In this document: positions 47,735 through 56,864 of the stretch, in pieces | Layout: every line of letters starts with the position of its first letter | How positions within the stretch are numbered: the stretch's first letter is position 1 | From: Hyphomicrobiales bacterium | GTDB taxonomy: Bacteria; Pseudomonadota; Alphaproteobacteria; Rhizobiales; Rhizobiaceae | NCBI GenBank assembly: GCA_900472295.1 | Contig: UCIA01000003.1 | Span: 381,073 to 445,072, forward strand | DNA: 64,000 nucleotides | Direction of reading: 5' to 3' | Position numbers and translations under genes: made by a program | The notes under the pieces: generated by a model | What the model saw: the letters and a program-made list of their open reading frames with translations, nothing else | Told to the model about the DNA's origin: nothing | The model's database searches: none

Positions 47735-47788
47735 CCCTTTAGCGAGTTGTTTAACGTGGCTGCAAGCCGACCGGCCAAATCACCACGG
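47735..47788 (-). promoter_or_regulatory. SAM-II riboswitch upstream of metX
   Basis: Minus-strand leader: CCGTGGTGATTTGG at the 5' end, then GCTTGCAGCCACG and the tail TTAAACAACTCGCTAAAGG. P1 pairs CGTGG (47787-47783) with CCACG (47759-47755). The TGATTT segment after P1 and the GCTAAA near the 3' end are the conserved parts of the SAM-II pseudoknot known in alphaproteobacterial met genes. The downstream gene metX is the expected target. SAM binding should reduce expression. Confidence 0.9.
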
Positions 47789-47929
47789 AAGTTCTGCGTT
47801 CTTCTAGAACTCGCGCGGCCCGGCGTCAACGGCAAGCTATGGCTCCGCTGCCGCCTCTCGACATTCGCGGCCACGGCTTGTATTTCCGCTGCGGCCTCCG
47901 GACGGAGGCATTCTCGATGGATTTGCGAC

Positions 47930-49039
47930 ATGGACAAGACAGCGGACAAGGCACGGCCGACGCCCCGCGCGGGCATCATGGACATCGACGCCTATGTGCC
48001 GGGCAAGAGCGCAGCACCGGCCGGCGTCGCCAAGGTCCATAAACTGTCGTCGAACGAGAACCCGCTCGGCCCGTCGCCGAAAGCGATCGAGGCCGCGCGT
48101 GAAGTCGCCAGCAAGCTCGACGTTTATCCCGACGGCACCGCCCGCCGGCTGCGCGAGGCGATTGCCGAGGTGCACGGGCTGAACGCGGCAAATATCATCT
48201 GTTCCAACGGCTCCGACGAGATTTTGGGCCTGCTGGCGCAGACCTATCTTTCGGCCGGCGATGAGGCGATCATCACCGAACACGCCTTCATGATCTACAA
48301 GATCTACATCCAGTCGGCCGGCGGGGTCCCGGTGACGGTCAGGGAAAGCGACGAGCGCGCCGATGTCGACGCGATCCTGGCCGCGGTGACGCCGCGGACC
48401 AAAATCATCTTCCTCGCCAATCCCAACAATCCGACCGGCACCTATCTGCCGTTCCAGGAAGTGCGGCGCCTGCATGCCGACCTGCCGGGTAACGTGCTTC
48501 TGGTGCTCGATGGGGCGTATGCCGAATATGTCAGGCGCAACGACTATGAGGCCGGGATCGAACTGGCCGGCAGCGCCCAGAATGTGGTCATGACCCGCAC
48601 CTTCTCCAAGCTCGGCCTTGGCGGCGCGCGCATCGGCTGGATGTATGGCCCGCTGCACATCGTCGATGCCATCAACCGCATCCGTGGCCCATTCAACGTC
48701 AACGCGATGGCGATCGAGGCCGGCATCGCCGCCATCCGCGACCGCGCCCATGTCGAGCGCAGCGCCGTGCACAATGAGACCTGGCTTACCTGGTTGAACG
48801 AAGAGCTGACCAAACTCGGGCTGCGGGTCACGCCGAGCGTCGGCAATTTTGTCCTCATCCACTTCCCTCAGGACAAGAAGCATTCGGCAGAGGCGGCCGA
48901 CGATTATCTCACCCAGCGCGGCTATATCTTGCGACGGGTCACCGGCTATGGCTTTCCCAACGCGCTGCGCATGAGCGTCGGCACCGAGGAAGCCAATCGC
49001 GGCGTCATCGACGCCCTCACGACATTCCTGAAAAGCTGA
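47930..49039 (+). CDS. hisC: Histidinol-phosphate aminotransferase
   Basis: 369-aa fold-type I PLP enzyme of histidine synthesis; in rhizobia it can also act on aromatic keto acids. The opening [18 protein letters not shown], the [10 protein letters not shown] motif, the DGAYAEYV segment and the PLP lysine in [13 protein letters not shown] are intact. The frame opens at 47747, but ATG 47930 begins the family length. tyrC follows after six bases, which supports a dual role with aromatic amino acids. Confidence 0.93.
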   Translation: MDKTADKARPTPRAGIMDIDAYVPGKSAAPAGVAKVHKLSSNENPLGPSPKAIEAAREVASKLDVYPDGTARRLREAIAEVHGLNAANIICSNGSDEILGLLAQTYLSAGDEAIITEHAFMIYKIYIQSAGGVPVTVRESDERADVDAILAAVTPRTKIIFLANPNNPTGTYLPFQEVRRLHADLPGNVLLVLDGAYAEYVRRNDYEAGIELAGSAQNVVMTRTFSKLGLGGARIGWMYGPLHIVDAINRIRGPFNVNAMAIEAGIAAIRDRAHVERSAVHNETWLTWLNEELTKLGLRVTPSVGNFVLIHFPQDKKHSAEAADDYLTQRGYILRRVTGYGFPNALRMSVGTEEANRGVIDALTTFLKS

Positions 49040-49045
49040 AGCCCC

Positions 49046-49981
49046 ATGACATCACCGATGTTCGAGAAAATCGCGCTGGTCGGCATCGGCCTGATCGGCT
49101 CGTCGCTGGCTCGTGTCATCCGCCGCGAAGGCCTGGGCCGGCATGTCGCGATCGCGACGCGCAGCCCGACCACGCTGGCGCGGGCGAAGGAACTCGGGCT
49201 CGGCGAGAGCTACACCACCGATGTCAAAGAAGCGGTCCGCGATGCCGACCTCATCATCGTCTCGGTGCCTGTGGGATCGTCGGGCGAGGTGGCGGAAGAA
49301 ATCGCGCCGGCGCTGAAGAAAGGCGCCATCCTCACCGATGTCGGTTCGACCAAGGCTTCGGTGATTGCGCAAATGCAGCCGCATGTGCCGGAAGGTGTGC
49401 ATTTTATCCCCGGCCATCCGCTGGCGGGTACGGAAAAATCCGGCCCGGATGCCGGCTTCGCCGAGCTGTTCGAAAACCGCTGGTGCATCTTCACGCCACT
49501 GCCGGGCACCGATCCGCAAGCGCTGGAGAAGCTGTCGGCGTTCTGGCGGCGCTGTGGCTCCAACATCGACACGATGGACCCGCAGCATCACGACATGACG
49601 CTGGCCATCGTCTCGCATCTGCCGCACATCATCGCCTACAACATCGTCGGCACGGCCGACGATCTGGAATCGGTGACCAAGACGGAAGTCATCAAATATT
49701 CGGCCTCGGGTTTCCGCGACTTCACCCGTCTCGCCGCCTCCGACCCCACCATGTGGCGCGACGTGTGCCTGCACAACAAGGATGCCATCCTCGAAATGCT
49801 GGCGCGGTTTTCGGAGGATCTCGCCTTCCTGCAGCGGGCGATCCGCTGGGGCGACGGCGACAAGCTGTTCGACCTGTTCACCCGCACCCGCGCCGTGCGC
49901 CGCTCGATCATTGAAGCGGGCCAGGACATCGACGTGCCGGACTTCGGCCGCCAGGCTGTAGAACACCCGGTCAAGAGCTAA
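49046..49981 (+). CDS. tyrC: Prephenate/arogenate dehydrogenase
   Basis: 311-aa NAD(P)-dependent dehydrogenase of tyrosine synthesis. The Rossmann motif GIGLIGSSLARVIR is near residue 13. The catalytic histidine region IPGHPLAGTEKSGP and the HHDMTLAIVSHLPHIIAY segment are TyrA-family hallmarks. It lacks a fused chorismate mutase or ACT domain. Next to hisC, whose product can transaminate aromatic keto acids. Confidence 0.93.
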   Translation: MTSPMFEKIALVGIGLIGSSLARVIRREGLGRHVAIATRSPTTLARAKELGLGESYTTDVKEAVRDADLIIVSVPVGSSGEVAEEIAPALKKGAILTDVGSTKASVIAQMQPHVPEGVHFIPGHPLAGTEKSGPDAGFAELFENRWCIFTPLPGTDPQALEKLSAFWRRCGSNIDTMDPQHHDMTLAIVSHLPHIIAYNIVGTADDLESVTKTEVIKYSASGFRDFTRLAASDPTMWRDVCLHNKDAILEMLARFSEDLAFLQRAIRWGDGDKLFDLFTRTRAVRRSIIEAGQDIDVPDFGRQAVEHPVKS

Positions 49982-49988
49982 ATCCGGT

Positions 49989-50912
49989 TCAGGCAGACCA
50001 GGTTGCCGCGACCATGGCCATTGTCTCGGCCCGGTCGGGTGCGCCCAATCGGCCACCAAAACGCTGGCATTTGAGCGCGGCGGCGGCGCTGGCGAAGCGC
50101 AAGGCCTGCTCGATCGGCATGGCTTCGGCAAGCCCGACGGCAAAGGCGCCGTGAAATACGTCGCCGGCGGCCAGCGTGTCGACCGCCTTGATTTTCGGCG
50201 CCGCGATGTGGCGCACGCAGCCGGCGGAGCGATCATGCCACCAGCTTCCCGCCGCGCCGCCGGTCACCGCGACGAAGGCGTCGGTGCGGCTGGCGAGGTC
50301 GGCGCAGGCGGTTTCGGGATCGAACGCCTGGCCGCAGACGATGCGTGCCGCCGTCTCCGAAGCGACGATGTGCGATGCCAGCGGCAACAGACGCTCCAGC
50401 ACCTCGACCGGCGCGGTGTCGGCATCGAGGATCGCCGGTCGGCCGGCGCTGCGCGCGGCGGTGAGGGCAAGGGCTGCGGCGCCGGGCCAGCGTACATCGA
50501 CCAGTACAGCGTCAAAGCTGGAAAGATCTGCGATGGGCAGCACCTCGGGGTCGGCCTGTGCTTTCGGGTCGTAGAACGGCACGATGATGCGCTCGCCATG
50601 GGCGTCGACCAGAACCGAGGCCAGTGCCGAGCGCGCGCCCTGGACGCGGCGGACAAAACTGCAATCGACCCTTTCGGCCGCGATGCCGGCCAGCAACAGG
50701 TCGCTGACGGCATCGTCACCGGCATTTGCCCACAGGAACACCTCGGCGCCGAGACGGCGGGCGGCGCAGGCGGCACTTGTCGCCATGCCCGAAGCGATCT
50801 GGACGCCGTCCGATGCGATGAACTTGCCCTGATGCGTGGGCAGGGTTTCGACACGCAGGATCGTGTCCAGCGTCAGCGCGCCTACGCTCAGCAATCTCAC
50901 CGGCCGGTTCAT
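49989..50912 (-). CDS. PfkB-family carbohydrate kinase
   Basis: 307-aa ribokinase-like enzyme. The N-terminal GALTLDTILRVETLP, the central SALASVLVDAHGERIIVP, and the catalytic region DTLAAGDVFHGAFAVGLAEAM with Asp in AAGD are clear. The usual GAGD is AAGD here. ATG 50912 chosen. The sugar substrate is unknown. A PfkB gene between tyrC and the DUF2125 gene looks like an accessory insertion, since these are usually adjacent in rhizobia as far as I recall. Confidence 0.86.
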   Translation of the reverse strand: MNRPVRLLSVGALTLDTILRVETLPTHQGKFIASDGVQIASGMATSAACAARRLGAEVFLWANAGDDAVSDLLLAGIAAERVDCSFVRRVQGARSALASVLVDAHGERIIVPFYDPKAQADPEVLPIADLSSFDAVLVDVRWPGAAALALTAARSAGRPAILDADTAPVEVLERLLPLASHIVASETAARIVCGQAFDPETACADLASRTDAFVAVTGGAAGSWWHDRSAGCVRHIAAPKIKAVDTLAAGDVFHGAFAVGLAEAMPIEQALRFASAAAALKCQRFGGRLGAPDRAETMAMVAATWSA

Positions 50913-50926
50913 GTGTTGGCTTGCTT

Positions 50927-50973
50927 GAGCATGATCTTCCCCCAAAGCGGTCCTGCTTTTGAGGACTATGCTC
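50927..50973. repeat. Degenerate RIME-like palindrome
   Basis: The 47-base segment begins GAGCATGATCTTCC and ends GAGGACTATGCTC. The outer arms GAGCAT and ATGCTC pair exactly, and CAAAGC/GCTTTTG pair imperfectly inside. Sequence and symmetry match the rhizobial intergenic palindrome also seen at the metX-metW junction. It lies between two genes on the minus strand. Confidence 0.6.
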
Positions 50974-51971
50974 TAGTCGAGTGGCTTGATCTTGCCCAGC
51001 GGAATGAAGCCGAGCGAGGCTTTGCCCTTGACCACCTTGAGCGGCATCGACGGCTCGTTGCCGAGAAGCGCCAGGCCGGCAAAGCCTTGCTCGATCTGGC
51101 TCTTCTGCTCGGGAATGGCGGTGGCGAGGATCGCAGCCACGGCTTTCGGATCCTGCAGCTTGATCGTCAGATCGGCATTGACCAGGCCATTGGCGTCGAC
51201 CGACACCGGCCCGGAGACCGTGATGCGCGCGGTTCCCGACGACAGGTCGAGCTTGTGGATGTCGGCCGCCTGGCCGCGCAGGCTCCTGGCCTCAGTCTTC
51301 ATCAGGGCCACGCCGTTCTTCAGCACCGCGTCGCCGCTGCCGTCGAGCGGCGGCAACACGCGCCCACCGATGGCGTCGGCATCGATCTCAAGGTCGGTGA
51401 AGCTGCCGATATAGCCGAGGTCCTGGCCGTCGGGTCGCAGCTCTCCCGCCGCCGTTCCGGCGCTGAACAGCGAAACCGGATCGGTGTCATCTGCCGGGTC
51501 GGTCTGGCCGGACAAGCCCTCGGCCTGCAGCGAAATGCTGCGCGGCATCGGCCAGGAGAGCTTGGCATTGGCCTGCAGATTGTCCCAGTCGATCCAGAGC
51601 GGCGTCATCCCGGAAACCGAGGTGCGCAGCGGCCCGCGCAACTCGGCGACAGGCGACAAGGGGCGCGTAATTTCGGCCGCGAAGTTGAAGCTGCCGGTCG
51701 AGGCAGCGACGTTCCTGGTGTCGTCCTCGTAGGCCAGGGTGTCACAGGAAATGGTGAAGCTCATTGGGTAGCCGCTGACAGTGAGATTGGCGCAGCCGGC
51801 CTCGATGCCTTTGGCGTTGAGCTCCGCCACCGCCTTGTCGGCTTCGCTGCTTACGCGGCCGGCGATATAGAACCAAACGGCGCTGTAGAGGCCGAACACC
51901 ACCACGGCAAAAGCGGCGAGCCACAACAGCCGGCGGCGAAATTTTGGCGGGCGCTCGTCAGTTGACGTCAT
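50973..51971 (-). CDS. DUF2125 protein, membrane-anchored periplasmic
   Basis: 332 aa. A cytoplasmic basic N-terminus (PPKFRRRLL) is followed by one helix (WLAAFAVVVFGLYSAVWFYI) and a large beta-rich periplasmic part. SGYPMSFTISCDTLAYED and LEGLSGQTDP-like segments match DUF2125 proteins of alphaproteobacteria. Function is unknown. ATG 51971 is preferred over a frame open to 52079. It is divergent from the ChaC gene. Confidence 0.82.
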   Translation of the reverse strand: MTSTDERPPKFRRRLLWLAAFAVVVFGLYSAVWFYIAGRVSSEADKAVAELNAKGIEAGCANLTVSGYPMSFTISCDTLAYEDDTRNVAASTGSFNFAAEITRPLSPVAELRGPLRTSVSGMTPLWIDWDNLQANAKLSWPMPRSISLQAEGLSGQTDPADDTDPVSLFSAGTAAGELRPDGQDLGYIGSFTDLEIDADAIGGRVLPPLDGSGDAVLKNGVALMKTEARSLRGQAADIHKLDLSSGTARITVSGPVSVDANGLVNADLTIKLQDPKAVAAILATAIPEQKSQIEQGFAGLALLGNEPSMPLKVVKGKASLGFIPLGKIKPLD

Positions 51972-52093
51972 GCTGCGGCTTTCATTAACGCGGCGTGTTG
52001 CGGGTGGACTGTGGTTTACGCAACAAGCAAATAGACAGAAGAGCACCGATTCCGATGCGGCGTCGTCACTCTCGTGCAATCAGGCTTGGCGAT

Positions 52094-52639
52094 ATGGGCG
52101 ATTTTTGGGTTTTTGGCTATGGCTCGCTGATCTGGCGGCCGGGATTTGCGCATGTCGAGACCCGCCGCGCCCGCCTTTACGGCTACCGCCGGTCGCTCTG
52201 CGTCTATTCCTTCGTGCATCGCGGCACGCGTGAGCGGCCGGGCCTGGTGCTTGGGCTCGACCGTGGCGGCTCCTGCATCGGGCTGGCGTTTCGCGTGCCC
52301 GGCGAGCTGCGCGATGAGGTTCTTAGCTATCTGCGCGAGCGCGAACTGGTGACCAGCGTCTATCTCGAACGCGTGCTCGATATCAGCCTCGACGGAAACG
52401 GCGCGGCGGCAGGCGAGAGCGTGAAAGCGGTCGCCTATATCGTCGACCGCCAGCATGAGCAGTATGCTGGCGGGCTCGATGCGGCGCATGCGGCAAGCGT
52501 CATCCGCGGCGCCGTCGGCAGGTCCGGAAACAATGAGGACTATGTGCTGAGCACGCTGGAGCATCTCCGGGCACTGGGCATTCGCGATCACTGGCTGGAA
52601 GAGGTGGCGAAAGGGGTCGCGCCTAAGGCCACATCGTGA
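52094..52639 (+). CDS. Gamma-glutamylcyclotransferase (ChaC type)
   Basis: 181-aa enzyme of the ChaC family, which cleaves glutathione to 5-oxoproline and Cys-Gly. The start motif WVFGYGSLIWRPGF binds the gamma-glutamyl group, and the FRVPGELRDEVLSYLRERE segment carries the catalytic Glu. The NNEDYVLSTLEHLRALGI ending is the family norm. ATG 52094 follows a frame open from 51995. Confidence 0.9.
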   Translation: MGDFWVFGYGSLIWRPGFAHVETRRARLYGYRRSLCVYSFVHRGTRERPGLVLGLDRGGSCIGLAFRVPGELRDEVLSYLRERELVTSVYLERVLDISLDGNGAAAGESVKAVAYIVDRQHEQYAGGLDAAHAASVIRGAVGRSGNNEDYVLSTLEHLRALGIRDHWLEEVAKGVAPKATS

Positions 52640-52648
52640 ACATCTGGG

Positions 52649-53629
52649 CTACATCGTGAAAATCTGTTTTCCCAGATCGGCGCGGTCGAGGCTGTTTGTG
52701 ACGGCAAGTTTGAACTCGGTCAGCGGATGGATACCGCCGACAGGGATGTGGAAGCCAGGCTGGCCGAAGATGTCGACAATCTCGCGCAGCATCGGCCGGT
52801 CGGCTTCGACAGGCGGCGAAAAGAAGTAGCGATAGATGTTTGCCCTGATTTCGGCGCCGCTCAGCAGCACGTCGAAATTGTGCAGTTCGAAACGATCGGC
52901 GCTCATGCCGCCGTTGATGACCATCTGTCCGCCAAGAGCAAGGGTGCGGATCAACTCGCCGCTGGCAGGCCCGCCGACATTGTCGATGATGCCGTTCAGT
53001 CCGGCGCCGTCGGTCATGTCCATGACGGCTTCCCTGATATCGCCCTTCACGTCCGACAGGTCGAGGATGGCGGTGGCGCCAAGTTGCTTCAGGTTCAGGC
53101 TTTGACGCTGGCGTCGCACCAGCGCGATGACGTTGATGCCGCGCCGTTGGGCGAACTGCATCACCATGGTTGAAATCGAAGAATAACCAGCCGTGACGGC
53201 CAGCCACTGGCCAGGCTGCACCCTGGAATCCACCAGCAGGTCCCATGCCGTGATCGGGTTCACCATCTGCCCGGCGCGTTCGGCGGGATAGTCGGCGGGC
53301 AAAGGGATCAACCATTCAGCGGGAATGGCCGCGTACTCGGCCCATGTGTTGTAGTGGCTGAAGGCGACAAGCGTGCCGGGTTTCAGGGCGACGCCTGTGC
53401 CCACCGCCTCGATTATGCCGGCACCATGATTTCCGGCGATCTGCCGGGGAAAGTGCGGCTTCTTCGGTTCGGGATAGAGGTTCTCTATGAACAGAAAGTC
53501 GCCCGGATTGACCGAAGCCGAGACCATCCTGACCAGCACCTCGCCGTCGCTGATCCGCGGCGTGGGAACGTCGTCCAGATAGAGCACGTCCCGCGGCGAG
53601 CCGATCTCGTCGAATAGAATTGCTTTCAT
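52649..53629 (-). CDS. Zinc-independent medium-chain dehydrogenase (quinone oxidoreductase-like)
   Basis: 326 aa. The GroES-like N-terminal domain contains VSASVNPGDFLFIENLYP and GNHGAGIIEAVGTG, and the Rossmann part has AVTAGYSSISTMVMQFAQRRG. No catalytic zinc cysteines are seen, which places it with quinone/enoyl reductases. The frame opens at 53689, but ATG 53629 starts the conserved MKAILFDEIGSP. It is divergent from an AraC regulator that may control it. Confidence 0.86.
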   Translation of the reverse strand: MKAILFDEIGSPRDVLYLDDVPTPRISDGEVLVRMVSASVNPGDFLFIENLYPEPKKPHFPRQIAGNHGAGIIEAVGTGVALKPGTLVAFSHYNTWAEYAAIPAEWLIPLPADYPAERAGQMVNPITAWDLLVDSRVQPGQWLAVTAGYSSISTMVMQFAQRRGINVIALVRRQRQSLNLKQLGATAILDLSDVKGDIREAVMDMTDGAGLNGIIDNVGGPASGELIRTLALGGQMVINGGMSADRFELHNFDVLLSGAEIRANIYRYFFSPPVEADRPMLREIVDIFGQPGFHIPVGGIHPLTEFKLAVTNSLDRADLGKQIFTM

Positions 53630-53713
53630 GTCGGTCTCCAAATGGCAGCGGTTTGGAGGTGACCAGACCGCGAGCGCCGACATTTGCATCGGCGCCGCGG
53701 AAACTAGATTCGG

Positions 53714-53736
53714 TTGGCAGCAATCAGAATTGGCAG
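53714..53736. promoter_or_regulatory. Direct repeat TTGGCAG, candidate AraC site
   Basis: TTGGCAG occurs at 53714-53720 and again at 53730-53736, 16 bases apart, in the gap between the oxidoreductase and AraC genes. Direct repeats on one helix face are typical of AraC-family operators. Only seven bases each, so support is moderate. Confidence 0.4.
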
Positions 53737-53788
53737 AATTGACAATCTATATGCTAAACTTGCCATGCTGCTAATTCGAGGACACACC

Positions 53789-54757
53789 TTGGAAAAACGC
53801 CCCGTCCACGCCGTGATCTGGCTGCCGTCGATCTTCTATTCGGCAGTCGCCGCCACGCTGGTCGAAATGTTCGACATGGTGAACACCCTCCGCGGCGCAC
53901 CGGCTATTTCCTTCGAATTCGTGGCGCGGCAGGCTGACGCCACAACGACGCCGGGAATTTCTTTTCATACGAAGCGCGTACCCTCGCAACGCATGGACCT
54001 GCTGATCCTGCTAGCCATGCCCGGCATGCAGGTACCGGAGCTTGTTGCCGCGCTGGCGCAAGAGAGCCGTCATGCCGCGCCGCTGATCGCCACTGCACAG
54101 CGCGACGGCGCCATCATCGCTGCGCATTGCGGAGCGGGATATTTCCTGGCCGATGCCGGCCTTCTCGATCGAAAACGGGCGACGATCTCCTGGTGGCTGA
54201 ATGCCGATGCCCAGCGCCGTTTTCCGAAAGTGCGCTGGGACGTTTCCCGTGTCCTGGTCGGGGACGGGCGGATCTATACCTGCGGCGGCGGCTTTTCAGG
54301 CCTGGAACTCGGCAAGGCGCTTCTCAAGGATCTTGGCTTCGCCGAGGAGGAGCGGCTGGTTCGCAAACTTCTGGTGCTGCCGCCGTCGCGCCAGAGCCAG
54401 GCGCCGTATGAATTCCCGCTCACCGATTTGCTGCCCTTGCAGGAGCCGTTGCGCGACCGGCTCGAAGCCTTGGCAAGAAAACAGCTCAAAACGCTCGACC
54501 TCGCCTTGCTTGGCGCGCAACTCGGCCTGTCGCCACGAACACTGGCGCGCCGGTTTGCCGATGAGTTGCACACGACGCCCGGCCGATGGATTCAGGATCA
54601 ACGGCTCGAAGCCGCCAAGACGCTTCTCGAAAGCACCAGGCTTGGTATTGCGGAAATATGCTATCAGGTCGGCTATCAGGATGCCGCCTCGTTCAGCCGG
54701 CTTTTCAACCGCACCGTCGGACTGCCGCCCGGCGAATACCGGCGCCAAAGCCAGTAG
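53789..54757 (+). CDS. AraC-family regulator, GlxA type
   Basis: 322 aa: an N-terminal DJ-1/PfpI-like domain (VHAVIWLPSIFYSAVAATLVEMFDMVN; IIAAHCGAGYFLADAG with the nucleophile-like Cys) and a C-terminal AraC double HTH (LALLGAQLGLSPRTLARRFADELH, then GIAEICYQVGYQDAASFSRLFNR). TTG 53789 has GAGGA six bases upstream and is preferred; ATG 53765 has no ribosome site. It reads away from the oxidoreductase gene and towards the aldo/keto reductase. Confidence 0.87.
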   Translation: MEKRPVHAVIWLPSIFYSAVAATLVEMFDMVNTLRGAPAISFEFVARQADATTTPGISFHTKRVPSQRMDLLILLAMPGMQVPELVAALAQESRHAAPLIATAQRDGAIIAAHCGAGYFLADAGLLDRKRATISWWLNADAQRRFPKVRWDVSRVLVGDGRIYTCGGGFSGLELGKALLKDLGFAEEERLVRKLLVLPPSRQSQAPYEFPLTDLLPLQEPLRDRLEALARKQLKTLDLALLGAQLGLSPRTLARRFADELHTTPGRWIQDQRLEAAKTLLESTRLGIAEICYQVGYQDAASFSRLFNRTVGLPPGEYRRQSQ

Positions 54758-54926
54758 ACAATGTCCAGTAGACCAAGGCCGGGCGAGGCAGGTCGCGCCT
54801 TTGTGAAGCGCTGGTCCGCAGGAAAAAACAGCTGAGGCCTTTGACCTCGGCGCGGCGAGACCTAGCTTAGCTGCGGCCCGAAGCGTTCGGGCTTCGCCCG
54901 CCGCCCCCAGCCCCACGGAGCCCACC

Positions 54927-55874
54927 TTGCAGAAACGTCGTCTCGGTCAAACCGACCTGTCCATCGCGCCGCTGGTTCTGGGTGGCAATGTCTTCGGCTG
55001 GACCGCCGATGAGAAAACTTCCATCGATCTGCTCGACCGCTTTGCCGGCGCCGGGTTGAATGCCATCGACACGGCGGATGCCTATTCGCGCTGGGTGCCC
55101 GGCCACACGGGCGGTGAGTCCGAGACGATCATCGGCAAATGGATGAAAAGCCGCGGCAACCGCGACAAGATCATCGTCATCACCAAGGTCGGCTCGGATA
55201 TGGGGCAAGGCAAGAAGGACCTTTCCGCCACCCATATTGAAAGGGCGGTCGAGGCATCGCTCAAGCGCCTGCAGACGGACGCGATCGACCTCTATCTGTC
55301 GCACTGGCCGGATCCGGCCACGCCTTACGAGGAAACGCTCGGCGCCTATCAGAAGCTGCTCGCCGCCGGCAAGGTCCGCCATATCGGCGCCTCCAACCTC
55401 GACGCCGGCCAGTTGCGCGCCGCGCTCGACGTGGCCAGCCTGCGCGGGCTGCCGCGTTATTCCGTGCTGCAGCCGGAATACAATCTCTATGACCGCTCCT
55501 CATTCGACGGACGGTTGCGTGAGCTATGCCTCGCCGAAGGCATCGGCGTCATCACCTATTTCAGCCTCGCCAAGGGGTTTCTCAGCGGCAAATACCGCAG
55601 CGAGGCCGACCTCGGCAAAAGCGTGCGTGGCGGCGGGGTGAAGGACTATCTCAATGCGCGCGGCATGCGCATCCTTGCGGCGCTCGACACAGTGTCCGCA
55701 CGCCATTCGGCCAGCCAGGCCGAAGTGGCGCTTGCCTGGGTGGCCGCACGGCCCGGCGTCACCGCACCGATCGCCAGCGCCACGACGATCGACCAGATGG
55801 ACAGCCTGGTGCGCGCCGCATCACTGAAGCTTGCCGCAGAGGATATGGCTGCGCTCGACAAGGCCAGCGCGTAG
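54927..55874 (+). CDS. Aldo/keto reductase
   Basis: 315-aa NADPH-dependent (beta/alpha)8 reductase. The catalytic tetrad is visible: Asp and Tyr in DTADAYSRW, Lys in VITKVGSD and His in LYLSHWPDP. The C-terminal cofactor loop is APIASATTIDQM. The start is TTG at 54927 with ACGGAG upstream; no ATG precedes the conserved RRLGQTDLSIAPLVLGGNVFGW. It may share control by the AraC regulator just upstream. The substrate is not known. Confidence 0.88.
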   Translation: MQKRRLGQTDLSIAPLVLGGNVFGWTADEKTSIDLLDRFAGAGLNAIDTADAYSRWVPGHTGGESETIIGKWMKSRGNRDKIIVITKVGSDMGQGKKDLSATHIERAVEASLKRLQTDAIDLYLSHWPDPATPYEETLGAYQKLLAAGKVRHIGASNLDAGQLRAALDVASLRGLPRYSVLQPEYNLYDRSSFDGRLRELCLAEGIGVITYFSLAKGFLSGKYRSEADLGKSVRGGGVKDYLNARGMRILAALDTVSARHSASQAEVALAWVAARPGVTAPIASATTIDQMDSLVRAASLKLAAEDMAALDKASA

Positions 55875-55949
55875 CTTCGCGGGGGGCGTTCGCAGCAACG
55901 CTGGTGGTGACCATGGCACTGGCGGCGTGGCCGTGAGCCGAGCCGGAGA

Positions 55950-56750
55950 TCAGGCCTTGGTTTTGGCGATCGCGGCGAGTTCGGCGAGCCGCTTCACCGC
56001 CGTCGGCGGCATGGACGGCGGGTTGGGTGCCTGTGACGCTTCGATCAACAGCTGATCGCAGGCGGCTTCCGTATCGCCGATCAGCCGGTCCATGAATTCG
56101 TCCTTGCCGAGCCCGGGCGGGATCGGCGGCAGGAAGCGAGCCTTGATGGTGCCGGGAAAGCGCAGGAATTTGCGGCGCGGCCAGTAGAGGCCGGCGACAT
56201 GGGCAACCGGCACCACCGGAACGCCCAGCTGCGCGTAGAGTTCGACAATGCCGTATTTGTAGGCCGGCTCGTCGCCCGGCGCGCGGCGCGTGCCTTCTGG
56301 GTAGATGATCAGCTGGCGCGGATTGCGCGCCATCTCCTGTTTGGTCGAGGCAACGACCTGCTTCAACGCCTTGGACCGGCTGCCGCGGTGGACCGGGATC
56401 ATGCGCATCTTCAGAATGTACCAGCCGAAGAAGGGGATCCAGGTCAGCTCGCGCTTGAGGATATAGAGCGGGTCCTGGAGGAACGGAAAGAACGCGATAG
56501 CGTCCCAGAACGACTGGTGCTTCGGCGCCAGGATGAAGGATCCCTCGGGCAGGTTTTCCACGCCGGTGATGTCGCTTCTGGTGCCGGCGATCTTGTCATA
56601 GAGCCACAGGCTGGTGTGCGACCAGAATTTCGGCACGAACCAGGCGCGGTGGCGCGGCGACAGGAAATAGTACGGGGTCCAGAGGATCATCTGGACGATC
56701 AGGTTGACGTAGAAGACGAAGTTGAACGCCAGCGAGCGGATATAAAGCAT
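55950..56750 (-). CDS. plsC: 1-acyl-sn-glycerol-3-phosphate acyltransferase
   Basis: 266-aa membrane-associated acyltransferase making phosphatidic acid. The HX4D motif is in PKHQSFWDAIAFFP and the glycerol-phosphate motif YPEGTRRAPG is downstream. An N-terminal helix (LAFNFVFYVNLIVQMIL) anchors it. It may belong to the envelope-gene group with ydcF and ftsEX that follows at higher coordinates on the same strand. Confidence 0.92.
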   Translation of the reverse strand: MLYIRSLAFNFVFYVNLIVQMILWTPYYFLSPRHRAWFVPKFWSHTSLWLYDKIAGTRSDITGVENLPEGSFILAPKHQSFWDAIAFFPFLQDPLYILKRELTWIPFFGWYILKMRMIPVHRGSRSKALKQVVASTKQEMARNPRQLIIYPEGTRRAPGDEPAYKYGIVELYAQLGVPVVPVAHVAGLYWPRRKFLRFPGTIKARFLPPIPPGLGKDEFMDRLIGDTEAACDQLLIEASQAPNPPSMPPTAVKRLAELAAIAKTKA

Positions 56751-56864
56751 GCGGGAAGGGCCCGGTGAGGAGGTGTGCGTTGGTTACACCAAGCGCGGGA
56801 AAAAAGGAAACGCCGCAATGGCCGCCGACTCGCCGGCCTCCCATAGGCCCGAGCGGACCTCAGC

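Noticed and set aside
46489..47985. A longer metX reaching back to 47985
   Set aside because: It would translate through the SAM-II riboswitch and terminator, and the ribosome site and family start are at 47658.
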